Source: Mesostigma viride
Lineage: Eukaryota; Streptophyta; Mesostigmatophyceae; Mesostigmatales; Mesostigmataceae
Assembly (NCBI GenBank): GCA_009746045.1
Contig: RPFO01000175.1
Location: 4,197,794-4,261,793, forward strand
DNA length: 64,000 nucleotides
Direction of reading: 5' to 3'
Below, piece by piece: positions 1 to 10,200 of this stretch (its first letter is position 1; every line of letters starts with the position of its first letter). A program made the translations under genes and the position numbers. Under the pieces are notes generated by a model. The model was not told where the DNA came from and did not search any database. It saw only the letters and a list, made by a program, of their open reading frames with translations.

Positions 1-278
1 TTGGGGTCGGCGTTGTACCAAGACGCGTCCTTGGACACGATCACCACCCTGTCGCCGGGTCTCACGTCCCCCGACTGCACCCTCTTCCCCAAGTCGTATT
101 GGAATAGCGAGTCGGCGGCCTCGCGTGACAGCGACGGCGACCGCATAAGCACGCCGAGGGGGATCGGCCCATTGTAGCCCCTGCCGCAGTACGCGACAAT
201 GCGGCAGGCGAACGGGTTAATCCGCGCGGCCTCTTTGGAGCACTGGTCCAAGTCGACAAACACGAGTGTCCTGGTCAT
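1..278 (-). CDS. PIN/NYN-like protein, 5' part only (runs off left edge)
   Basis: This is an open frame from ATG at 278 reading leftwards to the window edge with no stop, about 92 residues. It opens with MTRTLVFVDLDQCSKEA, a hydrophobic beta strand ending in an Asp pair, followed by a second hydrophobic strand (CRIVAYCGRG) and a third (DRVVIVSKDAS). That pattern of strands with acidic residues resembles PIN-like or NYN-like nuclease folds found in giant viruses. The C-terminal half is outside the window, so the remaining acidic catalytic residues cannot be checked. The function is a weak inference; the reading frame itself is well supported by length and codon bias. Confidence 0.5.
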   Translation of the reverse strand, partial: MTRTLVFVDLDQCSKEAARINPFACRIVAYCGRGYNGPIPLGVLMRSPSLSREAADSLFQYDLGKRVQSGDVRPGDRVVIVSKDASWYNADP

Positions 279-485
279 GGCGGCGCGGTTATATTGACAA
301 AAAGAAAAACTGCTATACTGTTTAAGCACCCATCGACGCACCATCGCGCGATGAAACAGTGTTCCTATTGCCTGAAGTTCATCACCCGGACACATCGGGG
401 GTGCACTCCCGTGACAGCTGGTTCTGCTCCTTCCCCTGTCTGTACTCCTTCAAGCACGGAGCGGCCGTGTACCAGAAGAAGCCGG

Positions 486-971
486 TTAACACTTCTTCTT
501 CGGTTCCGTCTTCTTAGCCTTCTTGGTCTTCTTAGCCTTCCTCTTCTTGACCGCTCTCGGCTTACAGCCCGCGGCCGGGTCCTTTTTCGGTTTGATGTAC
601 TGCACGCACGGTTTGTCGTCGTTCTTCTTCTTGAGCTCTTTATAAATCTTTTTCTTCTCCTCCCTCTTGGCCTTCTTCTCCTTATCTGACCGGGGCACAA
701 GAGAGCTCGCAGGCTGCTTTTTCAACAATGCCCCCCACACTTTCTGCTTCTTTTCAGCCAACGTCAAACAGCTGTCGAACTTCATCTTTGGCATCAAGGC
801 CTCCGTCTCCTTGCGCGCTCGCTCCATCGCGTCCTGGAGACTGAACATGCGCTCACATTTTAGACAGTCGTCGTAATGAGTCTCCATCTCGTGCTGGCGA
901 TAGATGGAGCCGACGAGTTTCGTCCAGGACTTCACGTTGTCTTCATGGGCTTCTCCGTTCTTCTGTCGCAC
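486..971 (-). CDS. lysine-rich basic protein, start uncertain
   Basis: The protein is up to 161 residues. Its first half is mixed (CLKCERMF, a possible CxxC) and its last 70 residues are almost entirely Lys/Arg runs ending KKTEPKKKC, suggesting nucleic-acid binding or virion DNA condensation. The frame has no upstream ATG: the 971 start would be GTG and the first in-frame ATG lies about 28 codons later (METHYDD). A second open frame begins with ATG near 1,102 (MPVKEPVIGS) and stops near 930, overlapping the start of this one, so a one-base frameshift may have split a longer protein. I do not recognise the family. Confidence 0.45.
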   Translation of the reverse strand: MRQKNGEAHEDNVKSWTKLVGSIYRQHEMETHYDDCLKCERMFSLQDAMERARKETEALMPKMKFDSCLTLAEKKQKVWGALLKKQPASSLVPRSDKEKKAKREEKKKIYKELKKKNDDKPCVQYIKPKKDPAAGCKPRAVKKRKAKKTKKAKKTEPKKKC

Positions 972-1127
972 CTTGGCAACGATGTCTCCTCCGCGTTCTT
1001 CTCCAGGTCTGTCTTAACGAGCCCCCCGACCGTCTGGTCCGCGCTCCCGTTGAACACCTGGCGTCGACTTCCAATGACCGGTTCCTTGACTGGCATCTCG
1101 GCTTATACCCACTGAGCACATAATATT

Positions 1128-4100
1128 TTAAACGTACTCGATATATATGGAAGGCAGGACGGGGGGTCTGTAGGATGTATTGAGAAGGCGCCCAGCACGT
1201 TTGCCGTATTCCTTCACCGTATACGTATCGTGTAATACAGAATCGAGCTTGTCCTTGACCACTCTCTTGTGTCGCATCAATACATCATGCACAACATGCT
1301 TGTCTTCCCGGCCCAACAAGTGATCCACGTCCATGTCCTGCTGGATGGCCCTGTCTCTCAATATCTGGGCAGTGTACTCCTCCGCGCGGCCAATGGCCCT
1401 CCCGGCCTTCTCGACGTCCACCTTTAGAATGGCTTCTTCTCGAACCTCGGCCGCCGCCTTCTGGATATCCTCCGGGGGGGTGATGTGTTTTATCATCACG
1501 GGCAGCGGCTTGACGACGCCGTCCACCTTCACATGGAACCAGGGGTCGTTGACCCTCCCAGCCTGCCAGTCCACGCGGACGTTGGAGTTGGGCTGAGGGA
1601 CCTTCACGATCACGCCGCGTTTCTGTTCGCCTTTGTGCACAAAGTCCACGGTCTTCCCCATCCACCCCTGGCAGTCGGACGGGCGCGGCACGCGGCACCT
1701 GGTCTTGGGGGGGGTTCTCTTGCCGGGAGAGGCGCTGACGGGTCGCTCTTACGAATGTTGACGCTGCGTGTCTTGTACTGCTCGTCTCCTTCCATGCTGC
1801 CGGGACACACGTGGTCGCGCAAACCCAACTCGAGCGCGCGCCCTTTGCGGGGCTGTACCTCGCCGTCGTCCTCGGTGTACTTTCCGTCGACGAACCGCCC
1901 CATGCACTTCAACTTGCGAACGGGGGCGCCCGTATCCGTGACAGGGGCGGGTTGGGGGTCTATCTTGCGCGGCACGACGTCCTTTTGAATGCTCCTGTAC
2001 CCAGAGCACAGCATGTAGTTCTTGATGGCGTGCGGCCTGATGAGGGCGTGGAAGGCGTTAATCACGGCGATAGACAGGTTTAGTCGCGTCCTCGTGTGTT
2101 GGAACGCCTCCTTGCGAATATAGTGCTTCCCCGTGTTGAAGGCCTGTTCGATCGGGTTGTACTCGGGGCTGTACGGCGGCGTGAAAATAAGTGCCGGCCT
2201 CCGCCCATCCTCTCGCATCGACAACCGCGTGGGTGGCTCCAGCACGCCATCGCCGCCTCCTCTCTTTCGCAGCAGCTGGGCCAGCGGCGACAGCTCGGAG
2301 ATGGGGAACACGGCCAGCTGGGGCGGCAGTTTGTTGTTGAGAGCGATGTCGCGGTTGGACGCGGGGTCGTGGTAACTCGCCCCGTCCAGCAACACGGTCT
2401 TCCCCTTTACGAAACTGTCCGGCAGCGACCTAATGAAGGAGCGGAAGAGCGACTTGGACACCGTGACCGGAGCGGCGCCCACGTTCAGTTCGCGCATCTG
2501 GGAAACGCGCAAGTTGATGGTGGAGATCTCCCTGTGGCGCACGCCGTCCGCCGACGCCTTGGGCTGCCGTATCTTTGCGGGAGCTCTGGCCGGCAGCAGG
2601 TTGTTTATGTGGGTCTCGAACTTGGTCGGGAACATGTCGCCGTTGAAGTACTTGTCCTCCTCCTCGTTTCCTTCCGCCTCCTCTTCCGCGTCCTCGTCCA
2701 CCTCGTCCCCGTCCGCCGCGGGAGGCGCAGGGGGGCAGGCGGCCCGTCTGGGTTCGCCCGCGCCCTGTACTTGTAGCCGCCGCCGCCCTCGACCAAGGAC
2801 GGGAGCCGTTCGTGGATGCGAGTGAAGAAGGCGTCCTTCTCCCCCCTGAACACGTGCACGATCTTCCAAATGTGGACGGCCATCTCCACCCTGCTCAGGT
2901 TCTGCTTCTTCGTGTATCGCTGGAGGGACAGGTTCATCGAATGGAATAACGCCTTTGCCAGGTCCATGTCCGCAACCTTCTTGCTGTTGTGCAGGTCCGC
3001 GTACCACTTGCTGTACAGGGGGCTTATCGGGTTCGCCAACGCCGTGTGCAGCTTCGATCGACGGTCGCGGTGGGGCTGGGACAGCGGGTAAAAGAGAGAT
3101 AAGTATATCGTCTCGAACGAGGACGTTTTAAAAGTGTTGTACACCAGCGTCATGGTGGCCTGTATCCCGTCCTCAAAGTCCTCCTCGTGATCGTACCTGC
3201 CCCTCGTGTCGTCGTACGCCAGCGCCACGCTGCCCTGTGCGGCGCTCTTCGTCCGTTCCAGCATGCCCGTTATCGTGATGTCACTCCTCCCCTTGTGCAT
3301 CCAGCCGGACAGCACCGGCGGCTCTTCGCCGTACACCCGATTAGACACCCTGTAGTTGTGCTGGGAAATGTACGCCTGGCTGACATAGTCGTAGGCCGCC
3401 AGCCGCAGCACGAATTCCACTCGCTCCTCGTTGTCGTCCGTGAACGTCACGTGTTCGGCTATCAGTTTGTCCGGCAACGCCAGCCAGTAGTTCTCGCGCA
3501 TGAACGTGCAGTTGATGGCCCTTTGTATGTCCCTGTATCCGTGTTGACCGTCCGCGTCCGGGGGCAGCCGGGTCCAGAACTTGTCTGGCATCTGGGCGCA
3601 GTTAGCAAAGCCCCTCGTCTCGTCGTAGGGGAACTTCTTGACGAACCAATCGTAGAAGAAGGTGCCGTCCTTGGACATGTCGCCGAGGACCTGCTTGAGC
3701 TTGAACAGACGTATCCTGTCCTCCGCCCCCTCCTCCTGCCTGCATATGTCACCCACTATTTGCACGATGCCGTCCCACCAGATCCCCTGGCGAAGAGTCT
3801 CGGCCACCGCCTCGTGACGCTGGTTCAAGCACGGGGTGTGGTTCACTATCCTGGAAGGCAGCGGGGGGAATATGCGCAGGAAGAACGCCGGCGTCTTCTT
3901 CTCGTCATCGGGCCACTTCATCGCCGCCCACACGATCGTGCGCGTGTCGCTCTGTTCGCGCCGTCGCAGTTGAGGTATCTCGCCCTTCTTGGCCCACGCC
4001 CTGGACGGCGCCATGTTCATCGTGACGCTGAACTCGTCGATGAAGACGCAATCCTCTGCAAACAGCGTTTTCTGCAACTCCAGTAGGTCGTTGGACTTCT

Positions 4101-4722
4101 CCTTTACGTACCGCAAGTCCTTCTCGATGTAGTCGTACGCTACCTTCTTGTATGTCAACTCGTGTTCCTTGCGAGCCCTCTGCACGTCGGCAGCCGTGAG
4201 TGTGGCACCGCGCAAGAGGCCGTTCGCCTTTGCGAACATTGCACGAGTCTCTTTCGGCACCCGTGCGAGGATGGCGCCCTCCTCGTCGGCGCCCTTGTTG
4301 ATGAAGTACACCAGGTCGTCGGCGGACATGTAAGACACGGCGGAAGTCTGGAGCGAGGAAATGAGTTTGGAAAGGTCCTTCCACCCCTGATCTCCAAAAC
4401 GGGCCACGTGGTTCGGAACCGCGTCCCTTATCCTGGCGGCGTTCACCATCCTGCCGTTGCTCATCACCTTGTCCCACGCCCTTCGCACCATCGGGCGCAG
4501 GGCGGACCTCTTCACATCATCTTCCCTGCTGTAATCGAGCCCCAATGCCTTGTCGTGTTTCCATAATGCATGATATCTTATCGCTGTCTTCTTGTCGATT
4601 CCGTAATGGTCGGCGATGGTCTGAATAGTCGCGTCACCGCGGTTGCTCACGTCCATGGCCACCCTATGTCTAAAGTGCAAGCTGTGAGCCTTTCCCGAGG
4701 TTATGGCGCGCTGCGTATCCAT
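1128..4722 (-). pseudogene. giant DDE_3 (IS630/Tc1-mariner-like) transposase-like protein, two homopolymer frameshifts
   Basis: Three successive frames make one product of roughly 1,190 residues starting at ATG 4,722. Near the N-terminus is a helix-turn-helix (DATIQTIADHYGIDKKTAI). The first DDE-type Asp is in CVFIDEF (about 4,035), followed by AWAKKGE, as in DDE_3 transposases. The second Asp is in VLLDGASYHD (about 2,383), and the Glu lies in the diagnostic TPPYSPEYNPIEQAF. The first two acidic residues are about 550 residues apart, far more than in ordinary members, so a large domain is inserted in the catalytic core. The frame changes at or next to a six-C run (2,728-2,733, minus strand) and at an eight-C run near 1,700-1,710. 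These could be sequencing errors or real decay. No terminal inverted repeats were seen, so it may be a resident viral gene rather than a mobile element. Confidence 0.65.
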
Positions 4723-4755
4723 TCGTACAATTTATTGCCGAAAATAATATGTTTA

Positions 4756-5190
4756 TCAATACGAGCGCCGTTCCAGGTCGTCCGTCACCGGCATGTTGGT
4801 CATGCGCGTTGTGTCGGCGACGCTCCAGGGCTCCACAATGCTCTTAAAGGTGTCGCGTGGGATGGACGGCGAGGGCCGCTGCAGGGACCCAGGAGGGACA
4901 CCCGGTCGGTAGTTTGCCACGTTGTCCTTATTCTTGTCTGCCTCGCGCTTCTGCCTGCCTACCATGAGTCGCTTGTCCACCATGTACGCCACCGTCGCCA
5001 GGACGGAAACCAAGAAACCAGAGAAGGCGCCTCGAAACGAGTTGGTGAGGATGCCTCCGAGCACGGCGCAGTATATTCCGAACCGCCTCGCCGAAAGGAA
5101 CCTCTCCCTGGAGGGGATCCCCTGCGCCAACGGCCAGAATGACAGGTAGTCGTCGGACAAACCCTCGAAGTAGGTGTCGACAAAACCCAT
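4756..5190 (-). CDS. two-helix membrane protein, giant-virus DUF5762-like
   Basis: The protein has 144 residues and starts at ATG 5,190. It begins MGFVDTYFEGLSDDYLSFWPL, then has two adjacent hydrophobic segments (roughly residues 38-50 and 53-70: IYCAVLGGILT and SGFLVSVLATVAYMV) and a soluble C-terminal tail ending near NMPVTDDLERRSY. The layout (FW motif, Pro-rich loop, Arg-Phe-x-Ile-Tyr entering the first helix, TM pair, tail with MPVT) resembles the small virion-membrane proteins grouped as DUF5762 in Nucleocytoviricota. The homology is from memory and moderately uncertain; the membrane topology is direct. Confidence 0.55.
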   Translation of the reverse strand: MGFVDTYFEGLSDDYLSFWPLAQGIPSRERFLSARRFGIYCAVLGGILTNSFRGAFSGFLVSVLATVAYMVDKRLMVGRQKREADKNKDNVANYRPGVPPGSLQRPSPSIPRDTFKSIVEPWSVADTTRMTNMPVTDDLERRSY

Positions 5191-5213
5191 CCGCGTTTCT
5201 ACAGTTAGCTACG

Positions 5214-5723
5214 TTAATTTTCAAGCTGAGGTAGGCCCGCGTCTCCCCCGTCGCCCATCTGCTCCATCATGTGCTGTATGAGGCCCCTGCACGCCGCCTC
5301 GGGGTCCTGCTGCCCCTCCACCACACTGTTGGCGAAGGACTGCGCCATGGCCTCCGCCTGCTGCATGATCTCGGGGGGGATCTCCTGGATGCCGATGCCG
5401 ATGATGGCCAGAGTCTGCAGGTACTGCCAGATGGCCTCCTGGGTGCCGGCGGGGGACTTTTGCCACTTGGTCTGGAAATTGACGTCCCGCAAGTACGGCA
5501 CGTCGCCGAACGCCTCAAACACCGACTCGTCCTTGGACATGATCGCCTGCATGTGAGGCCCGATAGCCTCCATGTACTTCTGCAACGGCAGCCGGGCGTT
5601 CGACTTGCACGCCAGCTCGAACGCCGTCAGGATGCCCGGGATGGTCCGCTCTTCCGGGTACGCCATCTCGAGCTCGCTCAGGAAGGACTTCATCATGCTG
5701 TTGAAAGCCTGCACCGCCGACAT
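5214..5723 (-). CDS. unrecognised helical protein, giant-virus type
   Basis: The chosen ATG at 5,723 gives 169 residues beginning MSAVQAFNSMMKSFLSELE. The sequence is almost wholly helical and slightly acidic, with no zinc, membrane or nucleotide-binding motif. A longer frame reaches 5,750 only by using a TTG start. It lies 24 bp from the membrane-protein gene downstream and is divergent from the small membrane protein at 5,804. The 5' flank contains a TATA-like stretch (tatatacac, about 5,732-5,740). Function unknown. Confidence 0.6.
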   Translation of the reverse strand: MSAVQAFNSMMKSFLSELEMAYPEERTIPGILTAFELACKSNARLPLQKYMEAIGPHMQAIMSKDESVFEAFGDVPYLRDVNFQTKWQKSPAGTQEAIWQYLQTLAIIGIGIQEIPPEIMQQAEAMAQSFANSVVEGQQDPEAACRGLIQHMMEQMGDGGDAGLPQLEN

Positions 5724-5803
5724 CGCGCACCTATATACACTACAGCGCAAATTATTAGGCGCGCGTAGACGAAAAAAATATATGCCAACAAGGTATACGC
5801 AAA

Positions 5804-6004
5804 ATGGTGCTCTCGCGGTCCCCGTTGACTCAGGATATCATCAAGGCCATGGTCGTCATGCTCGCTCTGGCGCTCGCCGACGCGCACGAAAACAATACCG
5901 GGTACGCGGCCGGGCTCAAGGACAAGAGCATGTGGATGCGGATCGCCTTCGTCTCCGGATCTCTCGCCGCCTTCTGGTTGGTCTTTCAGCCGCGACTAGG
6001 CTAA
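5804..6004 (+). CDS. small single- or double-helix membrane protein
   Basis: The protein has 66 residues from ATG 5,804. Hydrophobic segments are seen at about residues 13-25 (IIKAMVVMLALALA) and 46-62 (MRIAFVSGSLAAFWLVF). Small proteins of this kind are common in the inner membrane of giant virus particles. It is followed after 67 bp by the 6,072 gene on the same strand. No family recognised. Confidence 0.5.
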   Translation: MVLSRSPLTQDIIKAMVVMLALALADAHENNTGYAAGLKDKSMWMRIAFVSGSLAAFWLVFQPRLG

Positions 6005-6071
6005 CGGCAGCGCACGCACCGCGCTCAAAAAACGCAAAAATTCAAAACGTTCTGTATAGCGCGATCGAACG

Positions 6072-6707
6072 ATGGACGTCAAGGTCCGCATCAACGGAAC
6101 GATGCACAAGTGGTCCTTCCCCTCCTCCATGGTGGGGACCGCCCAGTCCATGACCGGCGAGAGCGCAGAGGAGTGCAAGACAATCCTCAAGACCGTTATC
6201 GTGCGTCTCGCCGGGCTGCTCGAATCGGGAGCCATGGAGGGCGCGGTCAGCGACGTGGAGGTCGTGTGCCTGATGCACATCAGGAACCAGAAGGACCTGC
6301 CCGATGTCATGAAGAATGGCATCTCGCTCATCCTCGACGGCTGGAAGGCGGCCGAGGAGAGCATCAACGAGCAGGGGCGCAAGGGGCTCAGGATGCTGGA
6401 ACGGATTATACCTGTGCTCATGACGTGCGAGAACAGGGAGGCCTTCGACAAGTTCTTCTCCAGCACGCTGTACCCCTGCATGGAGGACGGGGAAATGAAA
6501 GCCATCGTCAAGTTCCTCAGGGTCATGTCCAACTGGACCAACTCGGGCGAGCCCCTCGTCAAGAAGGACAGCCACTACATCGAGAAGTACTTGGAGAGGG
6601 TGTACGCAAACCTGGTGACCCCCGTCCTGGCGGTCAAGAAACACACGGTGGTGTCAAAACGGCTAGACGCCGCCGCAGACACCATCGAGGAGTACATCGA
6701 CACCTGA
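6072..6707 (+). CDS. unrecognised soluble helical protein
   Basis: The protein has 211 residues from ATG 6,072, beginning MDVKVRINGTMHKWSFPSSM. After the short beta-rich start the rest is helical (for example EDGEMKAIVKFLRVMSNW) and ends in acidic EEYIDT. It contains isolated cysteines but no CxxC pairs. The upstream 60 bp is A-rich (caaaaattcaaaacg), a likely viral promoter. I see no catalytic motif and assign no function. Confidence 0.6.
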   Translation: MDVKVRINGTMHKWSFPSSMVGTAQSMTGESAEECKTILKTVIVRLAGLLESGAMEGAVSDVEVVCLMHIRNQKDLPDVMKNGISLILDGWKAAEESINEQGRKGLRMLERIIPVLMTCENREAFDKFFSSTLYPCMEDGEMKAIVKFLRVMSNWTNSGEPLVKKDSHYIEKYLERVYANLVTPVLAVKKHTVVSKRLDAAADTIEEYIDT

Positions 6708-6827
6708 GGCGGCGCGCTTTCGCACGCCCTATTCTCGGGACTGTCTATTGAGTACACACACCGACATGAGTGGAGGCGCGCCGCTCGGAAAGGCGTTCTC
6801 ATTTTCCCCATCGCCGAGGAAGACAGC

Positions 6828-7136
6828 ATGCCGCAACAACACGTGCAAGGACAGCAGGACGGGCGACCCCCCGCCGAGATTGAGAGGGAGCCCATCAACA
6901 TCCCGTCGCAATCGTTCCCACCGCCACCGAGCGGCATTGCCAGGAGGCCCGCGCAGCCCGACCAGGCCCAGCGGCTGGCGAGGCAGCAAACGCTGTTCGA
7001 GATGAAGATGCGCGAGATAGCCAAGGAGGAGTCGCGCAATAGCGGCATGATATTCCTCACCGCCGGCGTCGTGATCGCCGGCATTCTTGCGTACACGTAC
7101 ATTTACAAGAAGCCGCCCGTCGAGCTTCCCGAGTGA
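6828..7136 (+). CDS. C-terminally anchored membrane protein, Pro/Gln-rich
   Basis: The protein has 102 residues from ATG 6,828. The N-terminal half is Gln/Pro-rich and disordered; then comes a charged helix (FEMKMREIAKEESRN) and one transmembrane segment (about residues 73-92, MIFLTAGVVIAGILAYTYIY) with a short KKPPVELPE tail. That topology suits a virion membrane or tail-anchored protein. An AATAAA-like signal lies between it and the next gene (about 7,161). No family recognised. Confidence 0.5.
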   Translation: MPQQHVQGQQDGRPPAEIEREPINIPSQSFPPPPSGIARRPAQPDQAQRLARQQTLFEMKMREIAKEESRNSGMIFLTAGVVIAGILAYTYIYKKPPVELPE

Positions 7137-7204
7137 CTCGGTGATTAAGCCCGTCTATTTTTAATAAAGTTTTTTCTCGCACTATTGTATCGCACCACAA
7201 CACA

Positions 7205-10200
7205 ATGAGCGTCTCCCTTTCGACCCTAGGAACTGGCAGATTCAAGCAAGTGCTCACCGAGCAGGTAAGCTCAGACGTTCAGCCAACCAGTTCATTTGCC
7301 ATCCTGTCCAACACCAAGATCGACCTAGTTCCCAACGTCCTCAATGGAAACGCCGTCGACGCCACCGTTTTGCCGACGACCGACCTGGCCACCAACGAGG
7401 TCGTCGTGCACGGTAACCTCCGTGTTATGGGTGCTATCGACGGCGCACTCAGCAGCAGCAGTGCCCCCACGGTGGACTACACCAAGAACACGTCGACGAC
7501 CGAGGCGACCAACACACTCTTGGCTTCATCCAGTAACCACCTCGTTCTCCAGGCAGCATCCACCGCGAAGGAGGTGATCGTGCAGGACTCGAAGTTTGTG
7601 GCCCATCGCCCGACGACCGCACTCACCACCACCACCGTGCCTGTGCCTGACATCCTGGCCGTCCGTGCCGAGAGAGCGGGGGCTGCCGATACCCAGGAGT
7701 TCACCCTGGGTCTCGCGTACGGCGACACGGGCTCTACCTTCTTGTCCACGGATGGCAACTCCACCAGCAAGACCGCGTGGCGCGGTCTCATCGATTCGGG
7801 GGCAAACGATATGGAGATCAAGTCTGACTCCCAGATGCGCGTGTCCGCCGACCGTCTCGCCACCGGTGAGGTGCGGCTGGGAGCTGGGTCTGGCATCACC
7901 CTGGCACCCAGCATCGCCACACCGGGTGCCGACCCCGCCACCAAGATCGTCGTGCAGGCCGCCGCGCTCGAGGACACGTCTCTCGCCGTCTCGGGCGTGT
8001 CGGCGCTGTCGGAAACGCGGCAGGCGCACGCGTACTCGACCGACGCCACCACCATCGCGGCCAAGAGGGGCGTAGGCAACTCCACGACCGGCGGCAACCT
8101 CTGGATCACGGGCGATACCAGTGTAGCGGACAGCAGCGTCGCCGTCGAGCAGGTCAAGTTCGTCGACTCGAGCGTGTCGACCACCAACCCGTCTCTCGCG
8201 CTGTCCGCCGCGGCTAACGTCTCGGTCATGAACGACCTGGTGCTCACCGCCACGGACGGCGACGGCGGAAAGATTGCCACCAAGACCGGCGACCTCTACC
8301 TCAACCCCGCGAGCGGGACACTCAAGGTCAACGGCAACATGCAGGTGGACGGCACGCTGACGACCGTCAACACCACCGTGCAGGAGGCTGTCGTCACCGA
8401 GAAGACTCTGCGACTCGCCGGCACCAAGAACACGGTGGCCGTCGCGTGGGCCTTCAACGGCAACTCCAACCTCAGCACGACCGGTGTGGTCATGGCCCCC
8501 ACTAACGCCTCTGTCACGGCGGGCAAGCTGCTGCTGGCCGCCAACGTGTCGGCGAACGGCACGGCCAGCTGGGTCTCCCCCTTCCCCAAGAACCTCGAGT
8601 CGTTTGAGATCACCTTCAATGTCTCTCTCGCCGGCGTGCCAGGTGCGGCGTCGTCTGTCAAGAAACTGTTCTCGTACGGCCCCTTGGCCGGCAAGCTGAA
8701 CGTGCCCGCATCCGGCTCGTTTGGAACCGTCACCATCGATAACGGCGGCGGAGTGACCAGCACCTCCTCGTCGACTCCCATCAGGACGGACGGCACCATC
8801 GCCAACATCAAGTACAAGGTCGTCGCGCGCAGGACTTACTACGCCACCACCGCAATGTCCACCTTCGAGCTGTTCGTCGACGGTGTGCGGTGTATCAGCA
8901 CCACCGGCGACGGTATCGCTCTTCTCGACCTTCTCGCCACCCCCGCCTTCGTTCTCGGCGGCGACACGTTCACCTGCGCAGTCTCGTACGACGACATCCG
9001 AATCGAGACCGTGACCGCCCCCTCCAACACGGTGACCGACGGGGCGGGTGTCAGCGTCCTCGGCGACGGCGCCGTCAACAACGTCCCTTGCGACCGCTCG
9101 ATCACGTGGCAGAAGGGAACCACACAGGAGAAGGGCGACCACACCGGCTCCTACTGGCAGGTGAAGGGCGGGCAGCTCATGCTCTCCCGGACGATCGACG
9201 CCAGTCTGCGGAAGGCGCCGGGGTCCAGCATCCTTCTCAGCTCGCTGCCTGCCAAGACCGGCATCGCACCGGCCGCCATGACCGAGCCGAATATGTGGCC
9301 CATGTCCGCCTACACCGGAACCACGCCCAACTTCTCGACCGTGGATTCTGTGTCGGCGCTGAACCTGGCGTACTCCGCCACATCGGCTGCGGCCTCCGAG
9401 ACGTGGCTGGATACCTGGGATCTGACGGGTACGGATCCGCTAGCGAACACCGGCACGGGGACGAGCGGGGCGTTTACTATATCGCCACAGACGGGCTATG
9501 TTGGCAATAGTTCGCTGCAGGTTCCAGCTCAAGGATCGGCCACCAACGCCTTTTATGTGCAGCTACCCGACCTCGACACGGGCACGGCAAACAACGGGCT
9601 GGGGATATGGACGGTCGAGGCGAGAGTGAAAACGACCGTTAATAACACCTCCGACGTCCTCCTCTTTAAACTGGGCCAAGACTTCTTGGGCGCGGGCGGC
9701 GGTAACCAAGTCGCACTCTTTCTTAACGGCTCGAATGGTTTGTGCCTGAGAACGGAGTGTCCCGGAGCCGGCGATGACAGTTTGCTGATCCCCATCGCGA
9801 CCAACCAACTCGCGACCGCCCCCGCAATCAATCCCAACGACGGCAACTACCACACCTACCGCCTGTCACGTATCGCGGTTGGCGCCTCTCAGGGGGAAAT
9901 TGCCCCGGGCACTGAAAACACTTACTTCAACCTTTGGGTGGATGGACGTCAGATCAACGTCAACACGGGCTCTAATGGGGTCATAATCAACAATGGCACC
10001 AAGTTGTCCCACGCACCCCTCGTGAGCACCACCCAAAACTGGCTCCGTCTCGGCAACACTCAGCGGCCGGCACTTACCGCGGCAGTGACGGTGGATTACG
10101 CGAGGTTCAAGAACGGCTTCACCAACACCGGCACAGACATCTGGCTCGGGGAGTGGCAATTCAGCGGCACATCCACATTCAGCACGGGACCAGGCTCGAG

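Noticed and set aside
3187-4086. 299-residue plus-strand frame
   Set aside because: It is antisense to the DDE-type gene and has the Arg/His/Val-rich composition of a shadow frame.
7526-9142. 538-residue minus-strand frame
   Set aside because: It is the antisense shadow of the GC-rich 1,548-residue fibre gene, with typical His/Gly/Arg composition.
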